NCBI RefSeq assembly: GCF_004349055.1
Contig: NZ_SMKX01000010.1
Coordinates: forward strand, 1 to 64,000
Reading direction: 5' to 3'
Source of the DNA: Kribbella antibiotica
Lineage (GTDB): Bacteria > Actinomycetota > Actinomycetes > Propionibacteriales > Kribbellaceae
Length of the DNA: 64,000 bases
Of this stretch, positions 60,991-64,000 are shown piece by piece. The position numbers were made by a program, and so were the translations under genes. The notes under the pieces were generated by a model, which was not told the DNA's origin, did no database searches, and was given only the letters and a program-made list of their open reading frames with translations. Positions within the stretch are counted from its first letter, which is position 1, and the number at the start of each line of letters is the position of its first letter.

Positions 60991-61935
60991 ATGGTTGAGA
61001 CAGGACAGCGGCTGATGCTGCTCGACACCGCGTCGTTGTACTTCCGCGCATTCTTCGGCGTACCGGACACGATGAAGGCTGCCGACGGTACGCCGACGAA
61101 CGCGATCCGCGGGCTGCTGGACTTCATCGCCCGCCTGGTCGAGAACCACCGGCCGACCCATATCGTCGCCTGCTGGGACGACAACTGGCGCCCGTCCTGG
61201 CGAGTCGCGCTGATTCCGTCGTACAAGGCGCAGCGGGTCGAGTACGTGTCACCGAAGGGCGAGCAGGTCGAAGAGGTGCCGGACCGGCTCGAGGTGCAGG
61301 TCCCCTACATCCGCGCCTGCCTGGACGCGCTCGGCATCGCGATCGTGGGTGCGGCCGACCACGAGGCCGACGACGTGATCGGCACCCTGTCGCACCAGGC
61401 GAGGATGCCGGTTGATGTCGTCACCGGCGACCGCGACCTGTTCCAGCTGATCGACGACAGCCGCGGCATCCGCGTCATCTACACCGCGGCCAAGGGTGTC
61501 GGCCGGGCCGAGGTGTACGACGAGAAGGCGCTGCTGGCCAAGTACGAGATCCCCGCGAACCGGTACGCCGACTTCGCGACCCTTCGCGGGGATGCCTCCG
61601 ACGGGCTGCCCGGTGTGAAGGGGGTCGGGGAGAAGACTGCCGCTTCGCTGATCACGACGTACGGGGATCTGGCCAGCATCCGCGCGGCCGCTGCTGATCC
61701 GACCACGCCGATGGCTGCCGGGGTGAAGCGGAAGATCCTCGACTCGGCCGACTATCTCGATGTCGCGCCGAAGGTCGTTGCCGTGGCCAAGGATGCGCCG
61801 GTCACGGTGGCGAACTTCCAGATGCCGCAGCAGGTGCACGACCCCGAGCGCTGGCTCGACCTGGTCGAGCTGCTCGAACTCCGCACGAGCGCCCAGCGGG
61901 TCATGAACGCCCTGGACCTGGGGCCGAAGTCATGA
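60991..61935 (+). CDS. 5'-3' exonuclease (PolI-type FEN/PIN domain)
   Basis: 314-residue stand-alone version of the DNA polymerase I 5'-nuclease domain, which removes RNA primers and 5' flaps. Metal-site acids are in LLDTASLYFRAFF, CWDDNWRP, DHEADDVIGT and VTGDRDLFQL. LRGDASDGLPGVKGVGEKTA is the H3TH DNA-binding helix motif. Actinobacteria carry such proteins in addition to PolI. ATG 61015 is an alternative start with a better ribosome-binding site. It overlaps the M20 gene by 4 bases. Confidence 0.9.
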   Translation: MVETGQRLMLLDTASLYFRAFFGVPDTMKAADGTPTNAIRGLLDFIARLVENHRPTHIVACWDDNWRPSWRVALIPSYKAQRVEYVSPKGEQVEEVPDRLEVQVPYIRACLDALGIAIVGAADHEADDVIGTLSHQARMPVDVVTGDRDLFQLIDDSRGIRVIYTAAKGVGRAEVYDEKALLAKYEIPANRYADFATLRGDASDGLPGVKGVGEKTAASLITTYGDLASIRAAAADPTTPMAAGVKRKILDSADYLDVAPKVVAVAKDAPVTVANFQMPQQVHDPERWLDLVELLELRTSAQRVMNALDLGPKS

Positions 61936-63128
61936 CGGCCACCCAGGACCTTGCCCGGGGTTTCGGCGACGAGATCATCGCGCTGCGGCGCGCGCTGCAC
62001 CAGGTGCCGGAGTACGACCTCGACCTGCCCAAGTCGCAGCAGCTGATCCTCGACGCGTTGGCCGGTCTGCCGCTGGAGATCACGCTCGGCAAGGAACTGT
62101 CCTCGGTCACCGCCGTACTGCGCGGTGGCGGCGGGCCCGGTCCGGTCGTCCTGCTGCGCGGTGACATGGACGCATTGCCGGTGACCGAACGCGTCGACGT
62201 ACCGTATGCGTCGCAGCATCCGGGCATGATGCACGCCTGCGGCCACGACCTGCACGTAGCCGGTCTGGTCGGCGCCGCGAAGGTCCTGTCGGCGATGCAG
62301 GCCTCGTTGCCGGGCGACGTGGTCTTCATGTTCCAGCCGGGCGAAGAGACCACCGGCGGCGCGCCGATCATGATCCGCGAAGGCGTGCTGGATGCCGCGG
62401 GCCGTCGAGCGGACGCGGCGTACGGGCTGCATGTCGGCTCCGCCGTGCAGCCGCTCGGGATGTGGAGCAGCCGGCCCGGCTCCTTCATGGCCGCGGCCGA
62501 TCAGCTGTCCGTGCGCGTCATCGGCGCCGGGACACACGGGTCGACGCCGTTCCGCGGCAAGGACCCGATTCCGGTCGCCTGCGAGATGGTGACCGCGATG
62601 CAGACGATGATCACGCGGCAGTTCGACGTGTTCGACCCGGTCGTGCTCACTGTCGGGCGGATCGCGGGCGGCACGAAGGAGAACATCATTCCGGACGACG
62701 CGTTCTTCGACGCGACCGTGCGGACGTTCTCGGAGGAGGCTCGGGTCCAGATCCAGCAGGCGTCGGTGCAACTGGTCGAGGGGATGGCGGCCGCCCACGG
62801 GCTGACCGTGGAGGTCGAGTACCGCATCGGCTACCCCGTCACGGTCAACAACCCCGACGAGTTCGCCTTCGCCCGCGACACCATCATCGACCTGTTCGGC
62901 ACCGACCGCTTCCGCGAACGCGCCAACCCTCGCTGCGGCGCCGAGGACATGTCGTACGTCCTGAACGAGGTCCCCGGCGTCTACCTCAACCTCAGCGCGT
63001 GCAACGCCGCCGACCCCGACAAGGCCGCCGACAACCACTCACCGCTGGCCGACTTCGACGACTCCGTCCTCCCCGACGCAGCCGCCCTCCTGGCCGAACT
63101 CGCCGTACGGCGCCTGGCGCGCCAGTGA
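61932..63128 (+). CDS. M20-family amidohydrolase (N-acyl amino acid hydrolase-like)
   Basis: 398-residue metal-dependent amidohydrolase of the M20D/hippurate hydrolase group. Metal ligands are in MHACGHDLHVAG (Cys/His) and the FQPGEETTGGAP block (catalytic Glu pair). The dimerisation domain spans ~190-300 and RCGAEDMSYVLNEVPGVY is the late conserved block. It frees amino acids from N-acyl forms in the cytoplasm. Translation coupled to the exonuclease gene by ATGA overlap. Confidence 0.9.
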   Translation: MTATQDLARGFGDEIIALRRALHQVPEYDLDLPKSQQLILDALAGLPLEITLGKELSSVTAVLRGGGGPGPVVLLRGDMDALPVTERVDVPYASQHPGMMHACGHDLHVAGLVGAAKVLSAMQASLPGDVVFMFQPGEETTGGAPIMIREGVLDAAGRRADAAYGLHVGSAVQPLGMWSSRPGSFMAAADQLSVRVIGAGTHGSTPFRGKDPIPVACEMVTAMQTMITRQFDVFDPVVLTVGRIAGGTKENIIPDDAFFDATVRTFSEEARVQIQQASVQLVEGMAAAHGLTVEVEYRIGYPVTVNNPDEFAFARDTIIDLFGTDRFRERANPRCGAEDMSYVLNEVPGVYLNLSACNAADPDKAADNHSPLADFDDSVLPDAAALLAELAVRRLARQ

Positions 63129-63637
63129 TGCGTCGGCCGCTGCTGTGGAGCGGGATCGGCTGTTTCGTCCTGGGCCAAGTGGTGGCCGGGTTCTTCGGTC
63201 TCGAGCTCTTCGAGAACGAGCCCCACGAACCAGTGCCGCTCGGCAACGGCGTGGTCCAGCTGGATCGGCCCGGCCTCACGATCTCGACCACTGCGCAAGG
63301 CCAGGACGTGCGCTGCCAAGCCAAGGACGCCAGCGGCGCAGACATCGCGCTGAAGCTCCCGACGAAACGTGAGAACTACACCGCGGAAGGCTTCACGACC
63401 TACTACGTCATCGCGCACTCCAGAACCACGGTACCGCCCCAAGCTGTCACGGTCGCCTGCGACAACGCCGACGAGCCCCTCCCGCTGTACGTCGGCGACC
63501 GCGCCGACGTCATCGAGACCATGCTTCCCGCAGTGGTCAAGGCCTTCGCCGCCTTCGCCCTGACCACCGTTGCCGGCGTCGGCCTGATCGTGACCGACGT
63601 GGTCCGCCGACGGCGCCGTCGTACCCAACCGAGCTAG
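63128..63637 (+). CDS. Small two-helix membrane protein, unknown
   Basis: 169 residues. N-terminal helix (LLWSGIGCFVLGQVVAGFF), a ~95-residue external domain with two Cys (VRCQAKD, VACDNAD) likely to form a disulfide, then a second helix (AFAALTLT-type stretch near residues 130-155) and a basic RRRRRR tail in the cytoplasm. The ATG overlaps the M20 stop by one base. No family recognised. Confidence 0.7.
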   Translation: MRRPLLWSGIGCFVLGQVVAGFFGLELFENEPHEPVPLGNGVVQLDRPGLTISTTAQGQDVRCQAKDASGADIALKLPTKRENYTAEGFTTYYVIAHSRTTVPPQAVTVACDNADEPLPLYVGDRADVIETMLPAVVKAFAAFALTTVAGVGLIVTDVVRRRRRRTQPS

Positions 63638-63652
63638 GGAGAATTCCCGATG

Positions 63653-63693
63653 CGCGCATGCCCCGCCAGGCTGCAAGATCCGGGGCATGCGCG
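63653..63693. repeat. Perfect inverted repeat over a start codon
   Basis: CGCGCATGCCCCG (63653-63665) and CGGGGCATGCGCG (63681-63693) form a 13-bp perfect stem with a 15-base loop. The ATG of the next gene (63687) and its GGGG ribosome-binding bases lie in the right arm, so in RNA the start would be sequestered. It could equally be a DNA operator. Confidence 0.65.
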
Positions 63694-64000
63694 GACACTA
63701 CGGCGACGTCCCTGACGGCTACCTCTACTACGACCAGTACGGCGACGGCGGACCCGACGTCGTCCTTCTGAACGGCGGCCTGGCCGACACCCGCATGTGG
63801 GACTCGACCATCGCCTGGCTCGCGAAGTTCGCCCGGGTCACCACCTGGGACTACCGCGACAACGGTCTCTCGTCCCCGTCGTACGGCCCGTACGACGAGA
63901 TCGCGGATCTGCTCGCCGTACTGGACGCGGCCGGCGTCGACCGCGCCGTCCTGGTCGGTTCCTCCGACGGCGCCCGCCGAGCCCTCGGCTTCGCCCATCG
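63687..64000 (+). CDS. Alpha/beta hydrolase, 3' end outside window
   Basis: First ~105 residues of an alpha/beta-hydrolase-fold enzyme, cut by the window edge. VVLLNGGLADTRMWD holds the oxyanion-hole turn, TTWDYRDNGLSS is the next strand, and VLVGSSDGARRALG contains the nucleophile elbow G-x-S-x-G (VGSSDG). Acid and His residues lie beyond the window. The start is inside the inverted repeat. An esterase, haloperoxidase-like or epoxide-hydrolase role cannot be separated. Confidence 0.82.
   Translation, partial: MRGHYGDVPDGYLYYDQYGDGGPDVVLLNGGLADTRMWDSTIAWLAKFARVTTWDYRDNGLSSPSYGPYDEIADLLAVLDAAGVDRAVLVGSSDGARRALGFAH

Overview
The window is high-GC DNA from an actinobacterium. RbpA (32430-32801), Actinobacteria-type regulators (a BTAD/NB-ARC SARP, an MmyB-like XRE protein), many GTG/TTG starts and several apparently leaderless genes support this. 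The mix of carbohydrate-utilisation loci, a SARP and a large cell-wall hydrolase would suit a soil Propionibacteriales such as Kribbella. That placement is an inference, because no rRNA or tRNA gene is visible.

Layout. 3-2564: end of a three-enzyme peptidoglycan hydrolase and a small PGPGW membrane protein. 2483-4522: FAD monooxygenase with a divergent TetR repressor and two tandem operator-like palindromes. 4488-11328: rhamnoside locus (AraC regulator, GH78 rhamnosidase, sugar-binding lipoprotein, two permeases, no ATPase). 11308-17728: mixed metabolism (XRE/SDR pair, methyltransferase plus class V aminotransferase, GDPD, kinase-like protein, UMF1-type MFS). 17851-21146: a repeat-rich spacer, then four small genes read as an orphan immunity island (two paralogues, SMI1/KNR4, DUF4241). 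21169-28212: polysaccharide-lyase locus with two PL6 lyases, an AraC regulator between them and an ABC importer without ATPase. 28381-32193: MacAB-type efflux/export operon. 32374-38294: rbpA behind a near-perfect sigma-R promoter, then a TetR/SGNH pair, a Uma2 nuclease, an 850-bp inverted-repeat element, fxsA and lnt. 38818-45504: amidohydrolase, KamA radical-SAM aminomutase, and a tandem duplication of an unrecognised membrane/lipoprotein fusion. 45501-48557: ROK-regulated sugar oxidation operon. 48755-53229: YfhO-like membrane protein, HAD phosphatase, repeat-rich spacer and APH-like kinase. 53353-60496: small regulated biosynthetic locus. 60500-64000: Lrp regulator, 5'-3' exonuclease, M20 amidohydrolase, small membrane protein and a truncated alpha/beta hydrolase.

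Most interesting. (1) A GMC oxidoreductase, DegT/StrS aminotransferase and HAD phosphatase form a tight operon between a SARP and an atypical LuxR regulator. The logic is oxidise, transaminate, dephosphorylate, as in kanosamine or aminocyclitol synthesis, but with a GMC enzyme as oxidant. Two copies of a palindromic motif lie in its divergent promoter region. (2) Two tandem 523-532-residue proteins each look like a two-TM membrane protein fused to a lipoprotein, with an internal lipobox-like Cys at residue 234 in both; the duplication boundaries can be read from short identical sequences. (3) An inverted-repeat element with a 43-bp perfect core sits between the usual neighbours rbpA and fxsA/lnt. 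(4) There is an orphan immunity-gene island.

Both carbohydrate importers lack their own ATPase, so they probably share a genome-encoded MsiK-type ATPase. Four convergent gene pairs overlap by 21 to 105 bases at their 3' ends.
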